Positions 1-5,609 of a stretch of DNA of 6,575 bases are shown one piece after another. Both the position numbers and the translations under genes were made by a program. The notes under the pieces were generated by a model. That model was not told where the DNA came from, did no database searches, and was given only the letters and a program-made list of their open reading frames with translations. Location: positions 1 through 6,575 of the forward strand of contig JAPLJU010000107.1 in assembly GCA_026388445.1 (NCBI GenBank), read 5' to 3'. The stretch is from Deltaproteobacteria bacterium (lineage in GTDB: Bacteria; Desulfobacterota; Syntrophia; Syntrophales; UBA2192). The number at the start of each line of letters is the position of its first letter. Position 1 is the first letter of the stretch.

Positions 1-287
1 GCGTCGATTCCCCTTTCAAACTCAATTGTCGAGTACCCGAAAGTCTCAAGGGCTGTCCTGTTGACAAATGTCAAAACCCCTGCCGAATCCATCTCGAAAA
101 CGGTCTGAGGAAGGGAGTTGGCCAGTTCCCGACCCGAAGTCTCCAGAATTACTCGGCAAACGGCTTCTGCTTGCATCTGAACCCTTTTCTTTGTTTCGTC
201 ACAGGCTTCCGGACAGGGCTCCATACTGCCCGGCGGTGCGCCTGTTAGGGAGATCGGATATTCTGGAAAATTCTTGAGTAACTCCAC
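1..287 (-). CDS. PAS-domain sensor protein, N-terminal fragment (runs off left edge)
   Basis: About 95 residues are visible. The first 50 are a poorly conserved, partly helical lead-in (KKRVQMQAEAVCRVILETSG). From about residue 55 comes a PAS start: RELANSLPQTVFEMDSAG, then VLTFVNRTALETFGYS, the usual pattern of PAS sensors (strand, D-x-x-G turn, F-V-N, F-G-Y). The proposed start is GTG at 285-287. It is the first possible start after an in-frame TGA at 342-344, and AAGGA at 296-300 lies 8 nt upstream. ATG at 222-224 is an alternative but has no ribosome binding site. Proteins with this opening are usually sensor histidine kinases, diguanylate cyclases or sigma-54 activators. The output domain lies outside the window, so the class cannot be told. 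No signal peptide or membrane segment is visible in this part, suggesting a cytoplasmic sensor. The PAS call is firm and the exact start is moderate. Confidence 0.8.
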   Translation of the reverse strand, partial: MELLKNFPEYPISLTGAPPGSMEPCPEACDETKKRVQMQAEAVCRVILETSGRELANSLPQTVFEMDSAGVLTFVNRTALETFGYSTIEFERGID

Positions 288-352
288 TGACTTGTTCCTT
301 TTTTCAAGGAGCCCGTTGGCCCTTCCGAAACACTCCCTTTTTCATAAAATAC

Positions 353-361
353 TGATATAAT
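353..361 (+). promoter_or_regulatory. Extended -10 promoter upstream of maf-yggS
   Basis: TGATATAAT is a perfect TATAAT box preceded by the TGn extension. No good -35 hexamer lies 16-18 bp upstream, which extended -10 promoters tolerate. Transcription would begin near 367-369, giving a leader of about 190 nt before the maf start. The match is seen directly; promoter activity is inferred. Confidence 0.5.
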
Positions 362-367
362 AAGAAG

Positions 368-561
368 GTGATCGGGTGGCCGATGAAAATGGACTTTGCT
401 TTTACAGCTCCGGCCACCGGCCCAAACCTTTGTGCCTGAAGGCTCCGCCCGTGGGCAGACGAGACTCCGCCGAAGGGTTGTTGATGCAATAAGCAGACCA
501 TAGCCATTTAAAATAATGCCTTGATTTTTAAACCATTTTACGGCACCGGAGGTTCAACGGG
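368..561 (+). promoter_or_regulatory. Putative structured 5' leader (or small RNA) before maf
   Basis: This stretch has no credible gene. It begins just after the extended -10 box and is GC-rich up to about 480, then AT-rich. A perfect 8-bp stem pairs GGTGGCCG (375-382) with CGGCCACC (411-418) around a 28-nt loop. CCTT (427-430) can pair with AAGG (439-442). The heptamer CTCCGCC occurs twice (443-449 and 465-471). CTCCGG at 408-413 is exactly complementary to CCGGAG at 546-551, which contains most of the maf ribosome binding site, so three CTCCG copies could compete for it. I compared it by eye with the common riboswitch classes and found no match. It may be a cis-regulatory leader, a small RNA, or merely structured spacer. 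Confidence 0.3.
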
Positions 562-1185
562 ATGTGCTTCATGCAGAAAGCTCAACTGATTCTGGCCTCG
601 GCCTCGCCCCGGAGGGAGGAACTGCTGTCTCTCGCCGGGATTTCCTTTCGGGTCTTACCCAGTGAGGTGAACGAGGGGATGGTCGGAGATGAATCACCGG
701 AGGAGCACGGCCTTCGCCTCTCCGAGGAGAAGGCCGCTTCCGTTGCCGGGATGTACCCTGATGCCTGGGTCCTGGGGGCCGATACTGTCGTGATCATCGA
801 CGGCGAGGTCCTCGGAAAGCCCACCCGAAGAGAGGAGGCCCGGGTGATGATGCACAAATTAAGCGGGAGGACCCACCGGGTCATCACGGGTTTCACCCTT
901 TTGAAGGCGACGACGAAGGCCAGGGTCCGCAGAGCCGTCACGTCCGCCGTCACCTTCAGGGAAATGACAGCGGAAGAAATGGAGTGGTACATCGAAACGG
1001 AAGAGCCTTACGACAAGGCGGGGGGCTATGCCGTGCAGGGACGGGCGGCCCTTTTCATCCGTGCAATCAGCGGATCACACACGAATGTCATCGGACTGCC
1101 AATCTGCGAGGTGGTCGAAGCCCTTCGTGAAGTCGGGGCCATGGATTTTGGAGCGGAGGATGGTCATGTCGGACGTTCGGGATAA
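562..1185 (+). CDS. maf: Maf family nucleoside triphosphate pyrophosphatase (YhdE-like, dTTP/UTP type)
   Basis: Cytoplasmic house-cleaning enzyme that hydrolyses nucleoside triphosphates to monophosphate and pyrophosphate. The 207 residues are near the usual family length of about 190-200. Visible motifs are SASPRR (13-18), which binds phosphate; GADTVV (72-77) with the catalytic-region Asp; GKP (85-87); DKAGGYAVQG (151-160); and NVIGLP (175-180). The DKAGGYAVQG form matches the YhdE/Maf subfamily, which prefers dTTP, UTP and modified pyrimidines, rather than the YceF (m7GTP) subfamily. ATG 562 is preferred over ATG 571 because GGAGG at 548-552 sits 9 nt before it. The last 20 bp overlap the start of yggS, so the two genes are probably translationally coupled, and the last dozen or so residues look non-conserved. 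Family is certain; substrate is inferred. Confidence 0.95.
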   Translation: MCFMQKAQLILASASPRREELLSLAGISFRVLPSEVNEGMVGDESPEEHGLRLSEEKAASVAGMYPDAWVLGADTVVIIDGEVLGKPTRREEARVMMHKLSGRTHRVITGFTLLKATTKARVRRAVTSAVTFREMTAEEMEWYIETEEPYDKAGGYAVQGRAALFIRAISGSHTNVIGLPICEVVEALREVGAMDFGAEDGHVGRSG

Positions 1186-1855
1186 CATCCGCATCGTGAG
1201 AGAAACAATCGCAGAAGCGGCGCTCCGAACCGGCCGGAAACCCTCCGATGTGAGATTCATGGCCGTGACAAAGACTGTCGATGACGACCGGATCATGGAA
1301 GCCATCGACTGCGGTGTAGACATCATCGGTGAAAACTATGTGCAGGAGGCCCGGCGCAAGATCGACAAGATGGGCAAGAGTGTCGAGTGGCATTTGATCG
1401 GTTATCTCCAATCCAATAAGGCCAAATACGCTGTGCGGCTCTTCGACATGATTCATTCCGTCGACCGGATGAGCCTCGCGCGGGAACTTGACAGGCGGGC
1501 CCGGGCCGTAGACCGGCCGGTGAAGATCCTCATCGAAGTGAATCTCAGCGGCGAGACCACTAAAAGCGGCGCCCCAAGGGAGGACGTTCCCGGTTTCATT
1601 GGGGAACTCTCCATGCTCGATCATCTCTCCATCCAGGGTCTGATGACCATGGCACCCTGGTTCGATGACCCTGAGGATGTCAGACCTTTCTTCCGGATGC
1701 TGCGGGAGCTCCGGGACGAAATCGCCCGTGCAAACTTTCCGCGCGTCGAGATGAGTGAACTTTCCATGGGGATGACAGCCGATTACGAGGTGGCCGTCGA
1801 GGAGGGTGCCACCATCGTGCGAATCGGCCGGAAGATCTTCGGGGAGCGACTCTAA
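1166..1855 (+). CDS. yggS: YggS/PROSC family pyridoxal phosphate homeostasis protein
   Basis: A single-domain TIM-barrel PLP-binding protein that buffers free PLP and affects amino-acid and keto-acid balance; no enzyme reaction is established for the family. The 229 residues match the usual length (about 230). Signatures are AVTKT with the PLP-binding Lys36, GENYVQEA (55-62), WHLIGYLQSNK (75-85), IHSVD (96-100), EVNLSGE (124-130) followed by TKSG, GLMTMAP (158-164), LSMGM (199-203) and VRIGRKIFGER (218-228), the C-terminal phosphate-binding region. The start is ATG 1166, because CGGAGG at 1154-1159 leaves a 6-nt spacer; the in-frame ATG at 1160 is too close to it. The same frame is open further upstream, but that part runs over maf and has no family similarity. 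It overlaps maf by 20 bp in another frame. No terminator hairpin follows; a short-repeat island begins 6 bp after the stop. Confidence 0.95.
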   Translation: MSDVRDNIRIVRETIAEAALRTGRKPSDVRFMAVTKTVDDDRIMEAIDCGVDIIGENYVQEARRKIDKMGKSVEWHLIGYLQSNKAKYAVRLFDMIHSVDRMSLARELDRRARAVDRPVKILIEVNLSGETTKSGAPREDVPGFIGELSMLDHLSIQGLMTMAPWFDDPEDVRPFFRMLRELRDEIARANFPRVEMSELSMGMTADYEVAVEEGATIVRIGRKIFGERL

Positions 1856-1880
1856 ATGAAGTCTATTTGGTCTTTCTCAC

Positions 1881-1960
1881 CACTCATCACTAACCACTGT
1901 TTTAATGGCCACTCACCACTCGTCACTCTTCACTGTTTTTATTGCTCACCACTTACCACT
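1881..1960 (+). repeat. 7-bp period repeats, consensus CACTNNN, three tracts
   Basis: CACT recurs at exact 7-bp steps: 1881, 1888, 1895; then 1910, 1917, 1924, 1931; then 1950, 1957. Each tract ends in CACTGTTTT followed by a short AT-rich spacer. The NNN positions vary (CAT, AAC, CAC, CGT, CTT), so the units are degenerate rather than freshly duplicated. A fourth tract of the same type starts at 2018, 2025, 2032 and 2039. Periodicity was read directly from positions. Confidence 0.8.
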
Positions 1961-1970
1961 GTTTTTTGAG

Positions 1971-2015
1971 GTCTATCTGGTCTGTCTAGTCTATTTTGTC
2001 TTTTTGGTCTTGCTA
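1971..2015 (+). repeat. 9-bp period repeats, consensus GTCTNNNNN, five units
   Basis: GTCT recurs at 1971, 1980, 1989, 1998 and 2007, exactly 9 bp apart. The unit tails are ATCTG, GTCTA, ATTTT, TTTTG and TGCTA. A shorter copy of the same family occurs at 1861 and 1870. In both places the array runs directly into the CACTNNN family. Function unknown. Confidence 0.8.
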
Positions 2016-2017
2016 AC

Positions 2018-2045
2018 CACTACCCACTCATCACTCGCCACTGTC
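2018..2045 (+). repeat. Second block of 7-bp CACTNNN repeats
   Basis: Four units start at 2018, 2025, 2032 and 2039, again exactly 7 bp apart, and the last unit continues into GTCC. This block ends one base before the position where the out-of-frame remnant of the neighbouring YhaM-type gene has its stop codon (2047-2049). Confidence 0.75.
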
Positions 2046-2046
2046 C

Positions 2047-2109
2047 CTAACGTCCGCCTTTATAGATAAACCGTTCGAAGAACCGGTGAAAAGCCGTCCA
2101 GTCCGGGGA
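2047..2109 (-). pseudogene. Out-of-frame C-terminal remnant of the YhaM-type gene
   Basis: In a second frame overlapping the truncated 3' end, the minus strand reads S-P-DWTAFHRFFERFIYKGGR followed by TAG at 2047-2049. This matches my memory of how intact deltaproteobacterial YhaM-type proteins end (W-T-x-[FY]-H-R, then an aromatic/arginine-rich tail and K-G or K-D). It lies directly after ENFP in the DNA, so the roughly 55-60 codons that should separate the two are gone, and the join is out of frame. The alignment is by eye from family knowledge. Confidence 0.6.
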
Positions 2110-2839
2110 AGTTCTCGATCCCGGCGATCTTCGCATCAAGCATTTCCACACTCATGACGATGTGTCCAACCAGTCTCCCCTCGGTACTGTAGTCAATTAT
2201 GCCGTCAAAATTAAACTCGGCGATCTTGCCGATGTCATGAAGGATCCCCCCGGTGATGAGGAGGTCTCTGCGAATCGTCGGGTAGTGACGCGCCACCATA
2301 TCAAGGAGTCTCACCGTGGAGAGGGTATGTTCCAGAAGGCCGCCGATGTAAGCGTGGTGAAATCCTTTCGCAGCCGGAGCCTTCTTGAATCGAGTTACGC
2401 AGCTATCGTCGGCAAAGAAGGCTTCCAGAAGGGCCCTGAGCCAGGGGTCCTCAATGGTTTCCACATAACCGGCAACGGATTCGAACATCCCATTGATATC
2501 CTCCTTGGAGACCGGCGCGTAGTCCTCGGGATGAATGTCGGTGCCGTCGACTTTCGTGACTTCCGACACGGTGATCTGCAAAGCATTCCGATAACTGACG
2601 GCCCGGCCGGTGATGTACACCACATCCCCTCTCTTGAAGAGTTTTTCCAGGACGGCAGCGTTGTCCCAGACTTTGCCGTCGATATCGCCCGTCCGGTCAC
2701 GGAGGCGCAGATTGATATAGGGTGCTCCCTTCTGCGTGAAGGCCGTGCTTTTTTCCGTCACCAGGAAGGTGCTTTTGACGGCCTCTCCTGCTCTGAGGTC
2801 CTTCACAAAAACATTTTTAGCATTCGATTTGTCGCGCAT
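2060..2839 (-). CDS. yhaM: YhaM-type OB-fold/HD-domain 3'-5' exoribonuclease, C-terminally truncated and frameshifted
   Basis: YhaM-family proteins (about 315 residues) trim RNA or single-stranded DNA 3'-5' using an N-terminal OB-fold and a C-terminal metal-binding HD domain. Here the OB-fold spans about residues 10-100 (INLRLRDRTGDIDGKVWDN at 42-60, VYITGRAVSYRN at 74-85). The HD domain starts near 155: GFHHAYIGGLLEHTLS with His171, LHDIGKI with His201-Asp202, and GRLVGHIVMSVEML with His226. After ENFP (242-245) the family sequence stops and a 14-residue unrelated tail ends at 259. The expected SHHG, the GSPK region and the final DDLDAK metal-ligand segment are missing, so activity is doubtful. 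The start ATG 2837-2839 fits the family N-terminus, with only a weak ACGGA site upstream. It is the third gene of the selB-fdhD unit, 50 bp after fdhD. The gap carries a 5-bp hairpin (TCTTC/GAAGA, 2853-2865) near the start. Family is clear; functionality is uncertain. Confidence 0.85.
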   Translation of the reverse strand: MRDKSNAKNVFVKDLRAGEAVKSTFLVTEKSTAFTQKGAPYINLRLRDRTGDIDGKVWDNAAVLEKLFKRGDVVYITGRAVSYRNALQITVSEVTKVDGTDIHPEDYAPVSKEDINGMFESVAGYVETIEDPWLRALLEAFFADDSCVTRFKKAPAAKGFHHAYIGGLLEHTLSTVRLLDMVARHYPTIRRDLLITGGILHDIGKIAEFNFDGIIDYSTEGRLVGHIVMSVEMLDAKIAGIENFPGLDGFSPVLRTVYL

Positions 2840-2889
2840 ATGGGTCCGTCTTTCTTCAAAGAAGATTTAAAAATTTCTGAAGGAAACCG

Positions 2890-3690
2890 CTAAAACCTGA
2901 CCCTTTCCGGGTGGGCATACACCCTCATCTTCCCGTTTCTCACGTACCCAATCAGCGTGACCCCGATCTCCGCGGCCAGGGCGACGGCCCTCGAGGTGGG
3001 CGCCGAGTGGGATACGATGACGGGAGTGCCCATGATACGGATCTTGTGGACGATCTCGGCGGATATCCGACCCGTGGTCAGGACCACCTTGTCCGATAGG
3101 GAAAGGCCCTTTAAAAGGGCATGGCCCGCCAGCATGTCGATGGTGTTATGTCTTCCGATATCCTCCCGGACGACGATGATCCGCTCCGGTGAGGCCAGGG
3201 CCGAGCAGTGGGTCCCCCGCGTGGCCCCATGCATGACGGCTGAGCGCAGCAGCCCGCTCATCAGCTTCAAGACATTCCGGGGCGTGAGGACTACTTCACC
3301 GATGATCCGCTTTTTCGGGCCCCTTTCGGCGTGACCATAGTGAACCACACCGCGAGCACCGCTCGAGGCAAGGGTCCGTCCGGCATGCTTTCCAAGCATC
3401 CCACGACTCATCCTCGCAGCAACACGCACCTCAACACGGCCGCCGTCCGCTGCGACGTTCATGGCGAGGATTTCCCCCTTTTTATCAACGACCCCTTCCG
3501 ACTTGAGAAACCCCACTGCGAGCTCCTTCAGGTGATGGCCCGTGCAGGCGACGCTGATGACCCGCCGGCCGTTGAGAACGATTTCGACCATCCGCTCCCG
3601 GATGATGCGGGATGACGCCGTCGAGGCTTTTCTCCCGTCATAGGAGACGATCCGAACCCGTTCGCTACCTCCGGCGGCCTTCTTTTTCAT
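2890..3690 (-). CDS. fdhD: FdhD, formate dehydrogenase accessory sulfurtransferase, without in-frame CxxC
   Basis: FdhD passes sulfur from a cysteine desulfurase to the molybdenum/tungsten cofactor of formate dehydrogenase, making it active. The 266 residues match the family length. Visible signatures are GHHLKELAVGFLKSEGVV (51-68), THCSAL (160-165), VREDIGRHNTIDMLAGHAL (174-192), TTGRISAEIVHKI (205-217), SHSAPTSRAVALA (227-239) and GYVRNGKMRVYAHPERV (248-264). The flexible loop that carries C-x-x-C in E. coli FdhD (GCGVCG) is here SGARGVVHYG (110-119), with no cysteine. The remaining cysteines are Cys49 and Cys162. The -1 frame at 3344-3358 reads C-S-R-C-G (see findings). The start ATG 3688-3690 overlaps the selB stop by 4 bp (ATGA), implying translational coupling. 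Family is firm; activity depends on how the loop is explained. Confidence 0.93.
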   Translation of the reverse strand: MKKKAAGGSERVRIVSYDGRKASTASSRIIRERMVEIVLNGRRVISVACTGHHLKELAVGFLKSEGVVDKKGEILAMNVAADGGRVEVRVAARMSRGMLGKHAGRTLASSGARGVVHYGHAERGPKKRIIGEVVLTPRNVLKLMSGLLRSAVMHGATRGTHCSALASPERIIVVREDIGRHNTIDMLAGHALLKGLSLSDKVVLTTGRISAEIVHKIRIMGTPVIVSHSAPTSRAVALAAEIGVTLIGYVRNGKMRVYAHPERVRF

Positions 3691-5609
3691 TTCTCCTTGC
3701 GCTCCCTGAGCATCCGGTGATCACCCACCCGTATGGTGAGTTTGGTCAAGTCAAAATATTCCATGAGCGGGATGATGAACTTGCGGGTCAGTCCTGTGAG
3801 ATCCTTGAAGGTTGCCGGCGTCGCCTTCCCGTCTTTCGCGAGGAGCCTTATATAATCGTCTCTCAGTTGATTCACGGGGTCCCTGTGAAAGTACAAATCT
3901 TCCGTTACCTTCACAATGACTCCCTCCTTGAGGAGAACACCGAGAACGCTTTGGACCTCCTCGGGTTTCGAATCGAATCGTTCCAGAACCTCCTTCACCG
4001 AAGGGGGGGATAGTGTCGCTTTGAGGTAGGCCTGGACGATCTTCGCTTTCAGTCCCTCAAGCTCACCTTTCAGGCTCACCCGATGGCCCGTCAGGCGCAC
4101 ACTTTCCTTCTCCACAGCGATACGGCTTTCTTTCTCGAGTTCCTTCGCGGCCATATTAAAAAGCTTAGAATCGACCTCCGCGGGAAGGATCATCCGGAGT
4201 TCCTCCTTCGACATGCCTTCCTTCAGAGGATGCTTGCGGTGATAACCTTCGATCTCGGTGAGCAGCCTGTCCTGAAGGGCCTGGTACACAGGGTAGGCGA
4301 TGATTCTCGAGCCGTCCTTCTCCGGCAGGATGACCTTCTTTTTCTGGACCAGGTCCCTGAGGATCTTCTGGAGATCAGCCATGGCGGCACCCATCCGGAC
4401 GGCGAGGTCCCAGGCGGAAAGACCTGCGGGTCCCGTTCGGCCGATGATGGTCTCGGCCCTTTCGGTGTCGTTTCCGGAATGAAGGACCTCCAGTTCCCCG
4501 AGAAATCTGTCGATGACCCGTTTTTTTTGCTTCCGTCCATGGGGGTCGAGAATTTCGCCGCCGCCAATGGTCCTCACGGGAGAGTAGCTCCGCAGGACGA
4601 AGCGGTCCCGCCCCATGACGACGACGGGGGATTCCAGAAGCACCTGGGCAAATGTTTTTTCACCGGGCTCGATCTCCTCCCGGGCGAGGAGAAGAACCCT
4701 TGCGATCATTTCGCTTGTACCCGTGTGGAATCTCACCAGGCTCCTCGTCTTGAGCTTCCTCTCGCCGCCGCGCAGATAGTGAAGGTAAACGTCGAGCCGT
4801 TGAGAGGATTCAAAGATCCCGGGATGTGTCAGCACCTCCCCCCTCAAGACCGTTTCCTTTTCAACGCCCTGGAGGTTGATGGCCGTCCGCTGTCCGGACT
4901 CGGCAGCCTCCTGGCTTTCATTGTGCACCTGAATCCCCCTGATCTTGGCCTGGATCTGCGAGGGCATGACCTTTACTGTATCCCCGACCTCCACCTTTCC
5001 GGAGACGAGGGTTCCCGTGACCACGGTGCCGAAGCCCTTCATCGTGAACACCCGATCGATGGGAAGCCGGAAAAGACCTGAGTCGCGCCGATCCTCAAGG
5101 ATGGAGATGGCCTCCCCGATCACCCGTCGAAGTTCCGGGATGCCTCTGCCCGTTACGGCGGAACAGGGGATTATCGGCGCATCCGCCAGAAAGGTCCCCC
5201 TCAGAAATTCCCGGATGTCATCCCTCTCGAGGGAAAGCCATTCCTCATCCACGAGATCGACCTTGGTGAGCACCACGACACCGTGCCGAATACCGAGGAG
5301 CGTGCAGATGTCGAGGTGTTCCCTCGTCTGCGGCATGACCCCCTCATCGGCCGCGATGACCATGATGACGAGATCGATCCCCGTGGCACCGGCGACCATG
5401 TTCTTCACAAATTTTTCATGGCCCGGCACGTCGACCACACCGATCTTCTGGTCACCCTCCAGATCGAGGGGCGCAAAGCCGAGCTCAATGGTAATTCCCC
5501 TCTCCTTTTCTTCCTTGAGGCGGTCGGTGTCCACACCGGTCAGCGCCTTGACCAGAGCCGTTTTTCCATGATCCACATGTCCAGCCGTGCCGAGAACGAT
5601 ATGCTTCAT
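3687..5609 (-). CDS. selB: SelB, selenocysteine-specific translation elongation factor
   Basis: SelB is a cytoplasmic GTPase that carries Sec-tRNA to UGA codons marked by a SECIS hairpin in the mRNA. The 640 residues compare with about 615-635 in known SelBs. The GTPase motifs are all present: G1 GHVDHGKT (10-17), G2 RGITIELGFA (37-46), G3 DVPGHE (60-65), G4 TKVD (115-118) and G5 SAVTGRG (150-156). EF-Tu-like domains II-III follow (RVFTMKGFGTVVTGTLVSGK from about 186). The C-terminal half, from about 375, carries the winged-helix repeats that bind SECIS RNA, ending in the conserved LTRKFIIPLMEYFDLTKLT and a G-D-H-R-M-L tail. It is first in the minus-strand unit and overlaps fdhD by 4 bp. Together they point to a selenocysteine-containing formate dehydrogenase elsewhere in the genome. 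The start ATG 5607-5609 fits the family N-terminus, but no strong ribosome binding site lies in front of it. selA and selC are not in this window. Confidence 0.97.
   Translation of the reverse strand: MKHIVLGTAGHVDHGKTALVKALTGVDTDRLKEEKERGITIELGFAPLDLEGDQKIGVVDVPGHEKFVKNMVAGATGIDLVIMVIAADEGVMPQTREHLDICTLLGIRHGVVVLTKVDLVDEEWLSLERDDIREFLRGTFLADAPIIPCSAVTGRGIPELRRVIGEAISILEDRRDSGLFRLPIDRVFTMKGFGTVVTGTLVSGKVEVGDTVKVMPSQIQAKIRGIQVHNESQEAAESGQRTAINLQGVEKETVLRGEVLTHPGIFESSQRLDVYLHYLRGGERKLKTRSLVRFHTGTSEMIARVLLLAREEIEPGEKTFAQVLLESPVVVMGRDRFVLRSYSPVRTIGGGEILDPHGRKQKKRVIDRFLGELEVLHSGNDTERAETIIGRTGPAGLSAWDLAVRMGAAMADLQKILRDLVQKKKVILPEKDGSRIIAYPVYQALQDRLLTEIEGYHRKHPLKEGMSKEELRMILPAEVDSKLFNMAAKELEKESRIAVEKESVRLTGHRVSLKGELEGLKAKIVQAYLKATLSPPSVKEVLERFDSKPEEVQSVLGVLLKEGVIVKVTEDLYFHRDPVNQLRDDYIRLLAKDGKATPATFKDLTGLTRKFIIPLMEYFDLTKLTIRVGDHRMLRERKEK

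Larger units (their letters stand above)
1861..2042. repeat. Composite island of two degenerate short tandem repeat families
   Basis: This fills the gap between convergent yggS and the YhaM-type gene. The order is 9-mer family (1861-1878), 7-mer family in three tracts (1881-1960), 9-mer family (1971-2015), 7-mer family (2018-2045). A 9-mer-then-7-mer block therefore occurs twice. Base composition is strongly biased: on the plus strand it is rich in C and T with almost no CpG and few G, unlike the flanking genes. No conserved reading frame and no rho-independent terminator are visible. Confidence 0.8.

Noticed and set aside
430..480. Fragments resembling a glycine riboswitch (CGCCGAAGGG on plus, CTTCAGGC near AAAGG on minus)
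   Set aside because: The two fragments lie on opposite strands and the rest of the aptamer is absent. Comparison by eye with cobalamin, TPP, FMN, c-di-GMP, ZTP and molybdenum cofactor classes also gave no full match.
304..507. 67-residue minus-strand reading frame upstream of maf
   Set aside because: Composition and sequence show no family pattern. It covers the GC-rich hairpin stretch and the oppositely directed promoter, and has no ribosome binding site that I can see.
1028..1165. Upstream extension of the yggS frame to ATG 1028
   Set aside because: The extra 46 residues run across maf in another frame and match nothing in YggS, while ATG 1166 has a well-spaced CGGAGG and gives the normal family length.
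1856..2059. CRISPR array or intrinsic terminators between the convergent genes
   Set aside because: The repeat units are 7 and 9 bp with no long repeats or regular spacers, and no GC hairpin precedes the T runs.
2162..2893. 243-residue open frame on the plus strand across yhaM
   Set aside because: Antisense to clearly recognisable OB-fold and HD motifs; no family pattern or ribosome binding site.
4083..5081. 332-residue open frame on the plus strand within selB
   Set aside because: It is antisense to a complete, strongly conserved SelB and shows no recognisable protein pattern; long antisense frames are common in GC-rich genes.
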